Shown here: one piece after another, positions 1 through 6,854 of the stretch
Layout: every line of letters starts with the position of its first letter
How positions within the stretch are numbered: the first letter of the stretch is position 1
Assembly: GCA_963169135.1 (NCBI GenBank)
Contig: CAUJEQ010000127.1
Location: forward strand, 1-17,703
Direction: 5' to 3'
DNA: 17,703 bases
DNA from: Chloroflexota bacterium
GTDB lineage: Bacteria > Chloroflexota > Dehalococcoidia > Tepidiformales > Tepidiformaceae
Program-made: the position numbers and the translations under genes
Notes under the pieces: generated by a model
What the model saw: the letters and a program-made list of their open reading frames with translations, nothing else
What the model was told of the DNA's origin: nothing
The model's database searches: none

Positions 1-1
1 G

Positions 2-343
2 GGGGCGGCGACGGTTGAGTGCACCTACGCCGTGCCGGCTCACCTGTGCGGGGGCCCGGCCACCGTCCATGGGGGGATCCAGGCCACGACCCTTGATGAG
101 GCGCTCGGCAAGGCAGCCCTACTCGGGTTCGCGGACGGACCGAGGCGGCGCATCGTGACCGCCGAGTTTTCGCTGCGGCACCGCAGGCCGGCTCCGCTGG
201 GCGAGCCACTGACAGCCAGGGCCGAACTCGTACGGGTAGAGGGGGCGAACGTCTTCGTGCGCGGCGCGCTGTTCGCGTGCGACGGCACAGAGCTGACGAC
301 AGCCGAAGCACGCTGGAAGGTCACCGGCCTCGCGGAAGAATAA
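2..343 (+). CDS. hotdog-fold thioesterase (PaaI-like), 5' truncated
   Basis: The frame is open to the left edge, so the gene begins outside the window; the GTG at 32 is internal. The visible part has the hotdog signature HGGIQATTLDEALG, the usual active-site helix region of PaaI/YbgC-type acyl-CoA thioesterases. It is followed by beta-strand-like segments ending in EARWKV. The family hydrolyses acyl-CoA thioesters in the cytoplasm, and the substrate cannot be told from this fragment. About 113 residues are visible; full proteins of the family usually have 130-170, so only the N-terminal strand and helix are missing. The stop is TAA at 341-343. No terminator is evident after it. The family call rests on the helix motif and the fold-like pattern, and is fairly secure. 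Confidence 0.75.
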   Translation, partial: GAATVECTYAVPAHLCGGPATVHGGIQATTLDEALGKAALLGFADGPRRRIVTAEFSLRHRRPAPLGEPLTARAELVRVEGANVFVRGALFACDGTELTTAEARWKVTGLAEE

Positions 344-403
344 GGGCGACAAGCGCGGAAATTGGGCGTACTGTCTGGCGCATCCCGATGAAGGATTGCC
401 CCA

Positions 404-490
404 ATGAACTTCCTCTCTTCGCTTCTTTCTCCGTTCCGCAGGCTCCGCTGGCGAATTCGCCGGGCGCAGAACCAGATACCGCGGGACTAA
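404..490 (+). CDS. possible small protein, 28 aa, amphipathic and Arg-rich
   Basis: This ATG-initiated frame has a Shine-Dalgarno-like AAGGA at 391-395, eight bases before the start, and ends in TAA at 488-490. The peptide begins MNFLSSLLSPFRRLRWRIRR and ends with a polar tail. It has a short hydrophobic N-terminus, then a basic Arg/Trp stretch, as in small membrane-associated peptides. The stop overlaps the stop of the convergent hydrolase gene by four bases. It might be translated with the upstream thioesterase gene, which ends 60 bases earlier. I do not recognise it. A chance ORF is a real alternative, because a 28-codon open frame is not statistically unusual; the good ribosome binding site is the main argument. 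Confidence 0.35.
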   Translation: MNFLSSLLSPFRRLRWRIRRAQNQIPRD

Positions 491-1443
491 CCCGCTCCCA
501 CCAGTGACTTCAGGAAGTCCAGCAAGAGGGCATTGACCTCTGCTGGGCGCTCTTGCTGCGTCCAGTGCGCGCAGTCTTCGATGTGCTCCATGCGGATGCC
601 GGGGATGAGCATGGGCATGGGTGCAGCCATCTCCGGTTTCAAGATCAGGTCCTTTCCCGCGGTGACCATCATCGACGGCAGGTGCAGCTGCGGTCCCTTC
701 GGCGCGTCGACCTCATCTGCGTTCATGTCGGCGGCGCGGTACCAGTTCAGGCCGCCACGAAAGCCCGTCCGTTCGAACGTCTGGACGTAGTAGTCGAGTT
801 CCTCATCGCTCAGGAACGACGTCCGGGGCGGGATACGCGTGAAGACGCCGCTGCCGTCACCCCCGACGGTCATGAACGTTTGGAAGTCCTCGGCGCGGGT
901 GTAGTCCATGAAGGCCTTCGCCAGGTTGCCGCGGACATCCGCTTCGAGTTCCACCTCGGCCACGCCGGGCGTGAGGAAGTAGCGCATGTAGAACGTCTTG
1001 TCGGTGAGCCCGTGATAGTCGCGGAGGGCCTCGGTGGTGCGGGCGCTGCTCGGGGGGCCGTAGGGCGTGTTCAGGCCGGCGAGGCCCGCGACGCGCTCCG
1101 GGTAGCGGAGGCCCATCTGCCAGATGACCGCGCCACCCCAATCGTGGCCGACGAAGACGGCTTTCTCGATGTCGAGGGCGTCCAGCAGGCCGGCCATGTC
1201 GGCACAGAGGACCTTCATGGTGTACTGCGCGGGATCGGCGGGAGCATCGGTTTCGCCGTAGCCCCGCATGTCAGGTGCGATGGCGTGATAGCCGGCGGCG
1301 GCCAGGGCCTGGATCTGGTGGCGCCACGAATACCAGAGCTCGGGGAAGCCGTGGCAGAAGACCACGGGGAGTCCCTGGCCGGCCTCGGCGACGTGCATGC
1401 GAATGCCGTTGGTTTGGATAGAGCGGTGACTGACCTCGGCCAT
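487..1443 (-). CDS. alpha/beta hydrolase, epoxide hydrolase-like
   Basis: This predicts a 318-aa cytoplasmic hydrolase. HGFPE at residues 31-35 forms the oxyanion region. The nucleophile elbow is GHDWGG with Asp101, and the C-terminal DCAHW supplies His293. An Asp nucleophile in this context is typical of soluble epoxide hydrolases and haloalkane dehalogenases, which open epoxides or dehalogenate through an alkyl-enzyme ester. The WYSWRHQ segment after HGFPE and the cap-domain tyrosines (YMRYF, NWYRA) favour epoxide hydrolase. The ATG at 1443 was chosen over a longer in-frame start because the extra 100 residues are low-complexity and overlap the divergent gene; a GGAG lies nine bases upstream. 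It is divergent from the small gene at 1542, with 98 bases between them. Substrate unknown. Confidence 0.85.
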   Translation of the reverse strand: MAEVSHRSIQTNGIRMHVAEAGQGLPVVFCHGFPELWYSWRHQIQALAAAGYHAIAPDMRGYGETDAPADPAQYTMKVLCADMAGLLDALDIEKAVFVGHDWGGAVIWQMGLRYPERVAGLAGLNTPYGPPSSARTTEALRDYHGLTDKTFYMRYFLTPGVAEVELEADVRGNLAKAFMDYTRAEDFQTFMTVGGDGSGVFTRIPPRTSFLSDEELDYYVQTFERTGFRGGLNWYRAADMNADEVDAPKGPQLHLPSMMVTAGKDLILKPEMAAPMPMLIPGIRMEHIEDCAHWTQQERPAEVNALLLDFLKSLVGAG

Positions 1444-1465
1444 GGGGGCACACTCCAGCACGAAG

Positions 1466-1484
1466 TGGCGGGATTGTACCGCCA
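1466..1484 (-). promoter_or_regulatory. dyad operator candidate overlapping a -10-like box
   Basis: Half-sites TGGCGG (1466-1471) and CCGCCA (1479-1484) form a perfect 6-bp inverted repeat around a 7-base centre. Read on the minus strand, the centre contains TACAAT (1478 down to 1473), a good -10 hexamer about 30 bases upstream of the hydrolase ATG. No convincing -35 lies 17 bases further upstream. The arrangement fits a repressor site covering the hydrolase promoter, but the regulator and the binding are inferred. Confidence 0.35.
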
Positions 1485-1541
1485 GTACCGTCCGGTGCGC
1501 CCCCTGTGCCGGGGGCGCGTACCGGGCTAATGTAGAAATCG

Positions 1542-2027
1542 ATGCCAGCCTACCAACCTGAGGACCTGACCCCGCTCGAACTCGCGCTGCTTGGCGTGCT
1601 GTCAGTCGGCCTGCCACCATCGCGGGCGGCCGGGAGCGACACGTTCCGCGTAGACCACGTGACGGCGGTTGTGTATGGCCTCGCGAACGGCGGAGAGCGC
1701 CAAACGCATCTCGCCCCGGATGGCGTGAAAGTCGCGCCCGCATTCCGGGACCAACTGCGGGCGGCCATCGACTCGCTATCCGGGAAGGGGTTGGTGGCGG
1801 CGCAGGCGGCGGGGGCGCCGGCCGCGGCAGGGGGCTTCGAAGCGGGCCTGCAGATCGACCTGGTGGACCCCGACCAGCACCCGGCGGTGCTCGACCGCTA
1901 CCTGTCGCAGCTTTGCATGGAGCAGCTGTTCAACATCGCGACGGTGTACCCGTACCTGATGGAGCGCTACGCGGCGAGCGGCGAGGTTTGGCGGCGACTG
2001 CGCGAAGACGGCTACGCGCGCGATTAG
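1542..2027 (+). CDS. hypothetical protein, 161 aa
   Basis: I do not recognise this protein. It is soluble, with no signal peptide or membrane segment. The N-terminal half has a helix (LTPLELALLGVLSVG), a strand-like stretch (HVTAVVYGLANG) and the segment FRDQLRAAIDSLSGKGLV. That last pattern resembles the recognition helix and turn of winged-helix proteins. An Ala/Gly-rich linker (AAQAAGAPAAAGG) separates this from a mostly helical C-terminus with several Tyr and Met residues. The ATG at 1542 lacks a strong ribosome binding site; TAATGT at 1528-1533 could be a -10 giving a very short leader. It is divergent from the hydrolase, and its stop overlaps that of the ClC gene (TAG and TAA sharing bases at 2024-2027). 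A regulatory role is speculation. Confidence 0.7.
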   Translation: MPAYQPEDLTPLELALLGVLSVGLPPSRAAGSDTFRVDHVTAVVYGLANGGERQTHLAPDGVKVAPAFRDQLRAAIDSLSGKGLVAAQAAGAPAAAGGFEAGLQIDLVDPDQHPAVLDRYLSQLCMEQLFNIATVYPYLMERYAASGEVWRRLREDGYARD

Positions 2028-4081
2028 CCCGGTTCGACTCCGGCGAGGAGTTCGAAGACTGCCGTCCGGGTACCCGCACCCAGCGTGACCGTGACGACAT
2101 CGCCCGGGAGCAGGATGGTCGCCCCGTCCGGGATCAGGGTATGGCCGTCTCTGCGCAGGGCGACGATGCGCGCCCCGCTGGGGAACTGGCCATCCGAGAG
2201 CCGTCTCCGGGCCACCGGCGCATCGTCCTGGATGACCACCTCGACCGTTTCCATCTCTTCGGCGAGTGGCGCAAGCTGGCGCATCTGCAATGCGGCCGCC
2301 CGGCGGTAGGAGCGGAGGAGGGTACGCGCGTCGATGGAACCCAGCACTTCGCCCCCCGGGCCATCAACGACCGGAAGCCAGCGCCGGTCGTGTTCGTTCA
2401 AGAGGTCGAGCGCGCGGTCGAGGGGCCAGTCGGCCTGGACGGATGCAGGAAGCGGACGGCTGAGCGAACCGGCCGTGCCGGCGACGCTCCTGTCGCTCAG
2501 GTCGGCGGCCAGGATCTCACCCAGGGAGCCGTCCGCGCGCCTGACGATGGCGTGCTGGACGCGCGATGCCTCCATCGCGGCCCGGACCTCTTCGGGCGCG
2601 GCATCGCGATCGACAACCGGGACGGGGATGGCGGCGCGGCCGGCGGGCAGGGCGGTAAGCAGTGGAAACGCGAAGCGATGGCGGTGCGCCGGCGAATCGG
2701 CCCGGGTGGCGACCTGGCTGCGATAGATGCTCTCATCGCCAACCAGGAGCGTCGCGATAGCCACGGCGATCATCGCCGGGCCGAGGAGCGAGAGATTACC
2801 GGTCATCTCGGCCACCATGAGGAGCATGGCGAGGGGCGCGTGCGCGATGCTCCCAAACATGGCGGTCATCCCGATGATGACGACGGGACCGGGTTCCTGG
2901 GGGAAGCCCGGCAACTCATGCCCTATCCGCCAGTAGGCGGCCCCGATCAGCCCGCCGATGACCATCCCGGGGCCGAAGATACCGCCGGAGCCCCCTGAGC
3001 CAACGGTGATCGAGGTTGTGACGATGCGCAGGGCGGGGAGCAGAAGCAGGAGCCACGGCGAGAACTCCATCACGCCTTCGCGCGTGAATGCCTGCTGGAC
3101 CCAGCCGTAGCCGACATGGATGGCTTCCGGGGCGGCCATGCCGATGCTGCCGACGAGCACGCCGCCGATGGCCGGCTTTGCCCAAACGGGGAGGGGTGCT
3201 TTCTTGAAGATGCGCGTGACTCCGTAGAACGACCGCGCATAGGCAAGGCCGAAGAGACCGCAGGCAATGCCGAGCGCCGCGTAGTACGGCAGCTCCTGGG
3301 GGTGGGTGAACGAGAACGAACCGGCGCCCCCAAAGACGGGGGTGTAGTCGGTGTAGGCGCCGAACACCGAGTAGGCGACGATCGACGAGATGAGTCCAAG
3401 AAGGATGATGTCGGCTTCGAAATCGTGCTTGTAGAGCACCTCGGCGGCCATCATCGCGCCACCGAGAGGGGCCCGGAAAATCGCGCCGATGCCGGCGCCC
3501 ATGCCAGCGGCGAGCGCCCGGCGGCGTTCGGCGGGCTCGAGGTGAAGACGGTCGGAGATGAACGAGCCGAATCCGGCCCCGATCTGGGCGGTGGGGCCCT
3601 CACGGCCGGCGGCGCCGCCAGACCCGATGGTGAGTACCGATGCGACAAGTTTCACGGGGACGACGCGCAAGCGGACGCGTCCGCCTTTGTGGTGGAAGGC
3701 ATCGATGGCAGCGTCCGTGCCGTGGCCTTCCGCCTCGGGCGCGAACAACCAGACGATCAGGCCCGAGAGGAGTCCTCCGGCCGCGAGGAGGAAGGGAAGC
3801 ACCCAGCGCCGCGACGGTCCACTCCAGTCCTGGGAGCCTTCGCCGAGTGGCGCCGGGGGATGATAACCGGCGAGATTGCCCAGCAGGTGTTCGGTCGCGA
3901 AGTCGATGCCTTCGTAGAACACGATCGCGCCGCCGCCGGCCACCAGCCCAATGACAACGCCAAGCCAGGCGGACCGCAACAGCCGCTGCCGGGTGAGCAA
4001 CCCGAGCCGGTCAGCAGTCGCCCATTGAAACTGCCTGCCGACCATGGACTCGATACTACGCCCGGCTTCGGCTTCGGGCAC
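2024..4081 (-). CDS. ClC-family chloride channel/antiporter with CBS pair and RCK_C-like tail
   Basis: This 685-aa protein is much longer than a bare ClC core. Residues about 35-460 carry many hydrophobic helices with the ClC signatures GREGP (gating Glu161), AAEVLYKHDFE (Glu214) and GSGGSGGIFGPGMVIGG at 361-377. Residues about 483-595 resemble a CBS pair (nucleotide-sensing), and about 610-685 resemble a TrkA-C/RCK_C domain. Known members exchange Cl- for H+ or conduct Cl- across the inner membrane. The motif usually written GSGIP reads GHGTD at 119-123. The start given is a GTG with no clear ribosome binding site; an ATG at 4045 (MVGRQ) would remove 12 residues and is equally plausible. The gene starts 14 bases from a divergent gene, so their promoters must overlap the coding ends. 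Confidence 0.9.
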   Translation of the reverse strand: MPEAEAGRSIESMVGRQFQWATADRLGLLTRQRLLRSAWLGVVIGLVAGGGAIVFYEGIDFATEHLLGNLAGYHPPAPLGEGSQDWSGPSRRWVLPFLLAAGGLLSGLIVWLFAPEAEGHGTDAAIDAFHHKGGRVRLRVVPVKLVASVLTIGSGGAAGREGPTAQIGAGFGSFISDRLHLEPAERRRALAAGMGAGIGAIFRAPLGGAMMAAEVLYKHDFEADIILLGLISSIVAYSVFGAYTDYTPVFGGAGSFSFTHPQELPYYAALGIACGLFGLAYARSFYGVTRIFKKAPLPVWAKPAIGGVLVGSIGMAAPEAIHVGYGWVQQAFTREGVMEFSPWLLLLLPALRIVTTSITVGSGGSGGIFGPGMVIGGLIGAAYWRIGHELPGFPQEPGPVVIIGMTAMFGSIAHAPLAMLLMVAEMTGNLSLLGPAMIAVAIATLLVGDESIYRSQVATRADSPAHRHRFAFPLLTALPAGRAAIPVPVVDRDAAPEEVRAAMEASRVQHAIVRRADGSLGEILAADLSDRSVAGTAGSLSRPLPASVQADWPLDRALDLLNEHDRRWLPVVDGPGGEVLGSIDARTLLRSYRRAAALQMRQLAPLAEEMETVEVVIQDDAPVARRRLSDGQFPSGARIVALRRDGHTLIPDGATILLPGDVVTVTLGAGTRTAVFELLAGVEPG

Positions 4082-4095
4082 GGTCGTCGTGTACG

Positions 4096-4473
4096 ATGCG
4101 CAGCATGACGCAGCCGCCCAGCCTAACCGACCTGATGGCCCAGTGGAAAACGCTGAACGACCAGTTCATAGCCTCGCTTGGCAAAGGTTTCGATGCCTTC
4201 CTGGGGACGCCCGAGGGGCAGGCCGCGGCGGACGAGGCGGGTAAGACCTACGTGGCCACGAGGGCGAACCTGGCCAGGGCGGCGCGGGAGACTTTTGGCC
4301 CGATGGTCGAGGCTGCGGGGGCGGTCCCGCTGGCCGAGTTTCAGCGGCTGATGGACCAGGTACACACGATTCTCCTGCGGCTGGACCGGATCGATGACGC
4401 GCTGGCGAAGCTCACCGAAAGCCATGCGCCGGCAGCGGTGAAACCGGCGAAGAAGGCGAAAAAGGCGAAATAG
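4096..4473 (+). CDS. phasin/PhaE-PhaR-like small protein with Lys-rich tail
   Basis: This is 125 aa, or 122 from the second ATG at 4105, which may be the true start; TACGAT at 4092-4097 would then be part of a nearly leaderless promoter. The sequence is almost wholly helical. An N-terminal segment LMAQWKTLNDQFIASLGKG is followed by a central helix and then PLAEFQRLMDQVHTILLRLD, a coiled-coil-like stretch. The last part resembles the C-terminal region of PHA synthase partner subunits (PhaE, PhaR) and phasins. The tail KPAKKAKKAK resembles the histone H1-like tails of some phasins. Convergence on a PHA synthase 16 bases away supports a role at PHA granules. It is much shorter than PhaE (about 360 aa), so the family assignment is inference. 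Confidence 0.6.
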   Translation: MRSMTQPPSLTDLMAQWKTLNDQFIASLGKGFDAFLGTPEGQAAADEAGKTYVATRANLARAARETFGPMVEAAGAVPLAEFQRLMDQVHTILLRLDRIDDALAKLTESHAPAAVKPAKKAKKAK

Positions 4474-4489
4474 CCCGGCGGGCCTGATC

Positions 4490-5536
4490 CTAATCGTGCT
4501 CGCGGAGCCACTCGAGGATCGCGGGCCAGACCTGCTGCTTCGCACGCCGCCCCGCGATGACGGAGATGTGGCCGCCCTCGAGTTCGAGGAACTGCTTGTC
4601 CTGGCTGCCGGCGTGGTCGACCAGGGCGCGAGCGGCGTCGACCGGGACGATTTCGTCCTTCGTGGCACCGATGCAGAGCAGGGGAACGGTCACATCCCTG
4701 AGGTTCACTTCTTCGCCCCAGACGCGGAACTTGCCCTGGACCAGCTCGTTGCCCTGGTAGAAGTGCCGCACCCACTGGCGGAAGAACTGCTTGGGGAGGG
4801 GCATCCATTCACTCGCCCAGCGGTTCATCGCCTTGTAGCTGACCAGCCAGCTGTGATCGGAGACGTTTTGGATGAGCGTTTGCGCCTGGTTCAGGTCTCC
4901 CAGGGGGTTCAGCATCTTGAAGCCCGAGCTGATGAACTCGGCGGGCATCATGTCGAAGGTCTCGACGATCGCGTCCACGTCGAACCTGTCGTCATCGGTC
5001 ATCCGGGGGAACTCGCCGATGGAGAAGTCGATTGGGCCGACCATGGTCAGGAGGTTCTTCACGGGGAGGTCCGGGTGCGCCGCGAGGGCGGAGACGGTCA
5101 TCGGGACGCCCATGCAGTAGCCGAATGCGGTGACGGCATCGGCGCCGGAGTGGCGTATGGCCTGGCGGATGAGGGCCGGGATCATGTCGCCGATAACGTC
5201 GTCCATGCCCATGTCGCGGTCTTCGGGCCCGAAGACGCCCCAGTCGGTGAGGTAGAAGGGGATGCCCTGTTCGTAGAGGAATTCGGCGAAAGATTCGCCG
5301 GGACGAAGGTCGAAGATGTACGGGCGGCTGATGCCGAGGTAGGGGAAGAGCACGACAGGGGTCTTGAAGCGGCCGCCATCCTTCGGAGGGTAGTAGTAGA
5401 GCCGCGCCTTGCCTCGGAAGCCGGCGATCACACGCCGCGACTGAGCGACTGGGGCGGGGGCGCCAAGGGCATCACGCAGCCCCTGGGCCAGCTTGAGTAG
5501 CTCGGAGTCGGTCTCGAAGACGGGTGCCTGGCTCAT
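4490..5536 (-). CDS. phaC: poly(3-hydroxyalkanoate) synthase, class III-like
   Basis: This predicts a 348-aa alpha/beta-hydrolase-fold synthase, which polymerises hydroxyacyl-CoA into PHA at granules. The lipase-box-like GYCMG holds Cys141, the acyl carrier that replaces Ser in lipases. Asp294 lies in GATKDEIVP and His323 in GGHISVIAG. The spacing matches the class III enzymes (known Cys149/Asp302/His331), with a uniform offset of eight. YLTDWG at 96-101 and RQWVRHFYQGN near 254-264 are also typical. The length matches PhaC of class III/IV, not class I. The ATG at 5536 was chosen because upstream codons lie in the antisense of the lipoprotein gene. TATACT lies eight bases before the ATG, so the transcript may be leaderless. 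No phaA/phaB is in the window. A related non-PHA acyltransferase cannot be fully excluded. Confidence 0.85.
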   Translation of the reverse strand: MSQAPVFETDSELLKLAQGLRDALGAPAPVAQSRRVIAGFRGKARLYYYPPKDGGRFKTPVVLFPYLGISRPYIFDLRPGESFAEFLYEQGIPFYLTDWGVFGPEDRDMGMDDVIGDMIPALIRQAIRHSGADAVTAFGYCMGVPMTVSALAAHPDLPVKNLLTMVGPIDFSIGEFPRMTDDDRFDVDAIVETFDMMPAEFISSGFKMLNPLGDLNQAQTLIQNVSDHSWLVSYKAMNRWASEWMPLPKQFFRQWVRHFYQGNELVQGKFRVWGEEVNLRDVTVPLLCIGATKDEIVPVDAARALVDHAGSQDKQFLELEGGHISVIAGRRAKQQVWPAILEWLREHD

Positions 5537-5544
5537 GCCGCGGG

Positions 5545-5550
5545 AGTATA
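5545..5550 (-). promoter_or_regulatory. -10 box candidate for phaC
   Basis: On the minus strand this reads TATACT, a near-consensus -10 hexamer whose 3' end is eight bases from the phaC ATG. Transcription would start at or within a base or two of the ATG. No ribosome binding site is visible and no -35 sits at 17 bases. A leaderless phaC message is therefore the simplest reading, but it is unproven. Confidence 0.35.
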
Positions 5551-5580
5551 CGCTGCCAGCCCCGGCCCGGCGGCAAACAA

Positions 5581-5610
5581 GAACGGCCGCGCCTGGCGGC
5601 ACGGCCGTTC
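5581..5610 (-). terminator. intrinsic terminator after the lipoprotein gene
   Basis: A 9-bp stem GAACGGCCG/CGGCCGTTC (5581-5589 with 5602-5610) encloses a 12-base loop that can itself pair as GCC/GGC. Read on the minus strand, the hairpin comes 23 bases after the lipoprotein stop and is followed directly by TTGTTTG, a modest U-tract. It separates the lipoprotein gene from phaC, so the two are probably not one operon. Confidence 0.65.
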
Positions 5611-5633
5611 GGATCACGATCGCGGCAGGAGGC

Positions 5634-6737
5634 TTAGAGGCCCTGGCACTCCGGGCGGGTCTGGAAGAGCTCGTCGAGGCCCTGGGGATCGTACTGGTCG
5701 AGCGCATCGAACGACTGGGCGACCTCATCGAAGGCGCTGTCGACACCTTCGACGAAGCGGTCCAGGTCGTCGGTGACCTTGGCGAGCGAACTGGCGTCGA
5801 GCCCTTCAGCTTCGCCAACCAGGTTGTCGAACACTTTCACGAGGTCGACGGTGGCATCGACGAAGATCTTGTGGATGGCGTCGCCGTCCTTGACGTCGGG
5901 CTCCTTGAGTGCGGCGATCTCGCGGCGGAGGTTCACCGTCTCGCTCTGGCCATCCTCGAGGAACGCGACCAGCAGCTTCTTCAGGTCCTCGGCGCTGGCC
6001 GCGCCATCGATCTTCGATTGCAGGGCGGCGTTTGCGCTTTCAAGGTCGGCAACCCAGCCAGTGAGTGACGTGCAGATGCCGGCCACCCACTTCTCGTTGG
6101 TTGTCACCGCGGGCCCGCTGGAGGTGGTCCGGGTCGGCGACGGCTCGGGATCGACGGTGGCGGCTTCTTCCTCGCTGAAGATTACCCTCGCGCAATCCGG
6201 GTCATCTTCAATGAGGCCGATGATCTCATCGACGTCCGGGTAGTCGTCGGCGACATCTTCGATGCGGCTGCGGAAGTCGGGTTCCTCGAACTCGTCGATG
6301 ATCTTGAGGAACTCCTCGACGAAGTCGTCATCGTTGTCGATGTCAGCGACGAGGTCGCCAACTTCGTCGGTCTTCGTATCGTTTTCCTTGAACTGGTCCT
6401 CGAAGGCTTTGACGACCTTGTCGCCGCCCTTGATGTCGGGCTCACCGATCTTGTCGAATGCGGCGCGGAAGTCCTTCTGGACATCCTTCTGTTCGCCGAT
6501 GGCGTCGGCATAGGCTTCTTTCGCTGCCTTCGTATCGGTGAAGTCGACTTCTTCGAAGGCTGAGCCGGTGTTATCGCGGGCCTCATCGAAGTCAGCTGCG
6601 GCTTCGCAGAGGGCGTCTACCCAGTCATCGACGGCGACTTTCTCGGCGCCACCGCCGCCGCAGGCAGCGATGAACGCGGCGAGCGGAAGCCCGGCAACCA
6701 GCAGCAGTACCCGGCCCAGCAGGGCGGTTTGGCGCAT
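5634..6737 (-). CDS. acidic lipoprotein with a duplicated domain
   Basis: This is 367 aa. Residues 1-25 form a signal peptide with lipobox IAAC and lipidated Cys26, followed by a glycine run, so the protein should be anchored to the outer face of the membrane. The mature part is two homologous helical domains: residues about 37-187 and about 215-367, joined by a Pro/Ser/Thr linker around 197-213. Shared landmarks are W39/W217, C44/C222, the EPDIKGGD and EPDVKDGD segments near 100 and 280, and C182/C364, so each domain could close a disulfide. It is very rich in Asp and Glu. The family was not recognised. The ATG at 6737 was chosen for the signal peptide and the GAGGAA seven bases upstream. 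It is probably transcribed alone: promoter-like elements lie upstream and a terminator downstream. Confidence 0.85.
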   Translation of the reverse strand: MRQTALLGRVLLLVAGLPLAAFIAACGGGGAEKVAVDDWVDALCEAAADFDEARDNTGSAFEEVDFTDTKAAKEAYADAIGEQKDVQKDFRAAFDKIGEPDIKGGDKVVKAFEDQFKENDTKTDEVGDLVADIDNDDDFVEEFLKIIDEFEEPDFRSRIEDVADDYPDVDEIIGLIEDDPDCARVIFSEEEAATVDPEPSPTRTTSSGPAVTTNEKWVAGICTSLTGWVADLESANAALQSKIDGAASAEDLKKLLVAFLEDGQSETVNLRREIAALKEPDVKDGDAIHKIFVDATVDLVKVFDNLVGEAEGLDASSLAKVTDDLDRFVEGVDSAFDEVAQSFDALDQYDPQGLDELFQTRPECQGL

Positions 6738-6773
6738 TCGTACGTTCCTCTTCCTCAGTGTGGGGGTCGAACC

Positions 6774-6802
6774 ATTGTGCGAGGCGTCCGCTCCAACGGC
6801 AA
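6774..6802 (-). promoter_or_regulatory. sigma-70-type promoter candidate for the lipoprotein gene
   Basis: On the minus strand, TTGCCG (6802-6797) and CACAAT (6779-6774) are separated by 17 bases, each matching the consensus at four of six positions. A start about seven bases later would give a leader near 30 bases that contains the GAGGAA ribosome binding site. The position between the aminotransferase stop and the lipoprotein start fits. Confidence 0.35.
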
Positions 6803-6854
6803 AGCTCGCATGCAAACCATCGGCAGGGTCGGTTGACGGGTGCATGGCTGGCAC

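Noticed and set aside
553..1530. 325-codon plus-strand frame opposite the hydrolase gene
   Set aside because: The hydrolase has its complete catalytic triad. The antisense product is Gly/Val/Asp-rich without motifs, typical of a high-GC shadow frame.
1444..1743. N-terminal extension of the hydrolase
   Set aside because: The extra residues are Arg/Pro-rich, overlap the divergent gene and lie upstream of a good start with a ribosome binding site.
3116..4108. 330-codon plus-strand frame opposite the ClC gene
   Set aside because: The minus strand encodes clear ClC, CBS and RCK_C-like signatures; the opposite frame has no recognisable motif and shadow-like composition.
4473..4483. Shared terminator in the 16-base gap between the PHA genes
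   Set aside because: GCCC/GGGC with a three-base loop is only a 4-bp stem with no U-tract on either strand, too weak to call.
6738..6854. N-terminal extension of the lipoprotein frame
   Set aside because: It would put 39 hydrophilic residues before a textbook lipoprotein signal peptide that has its own ribosome binding site.
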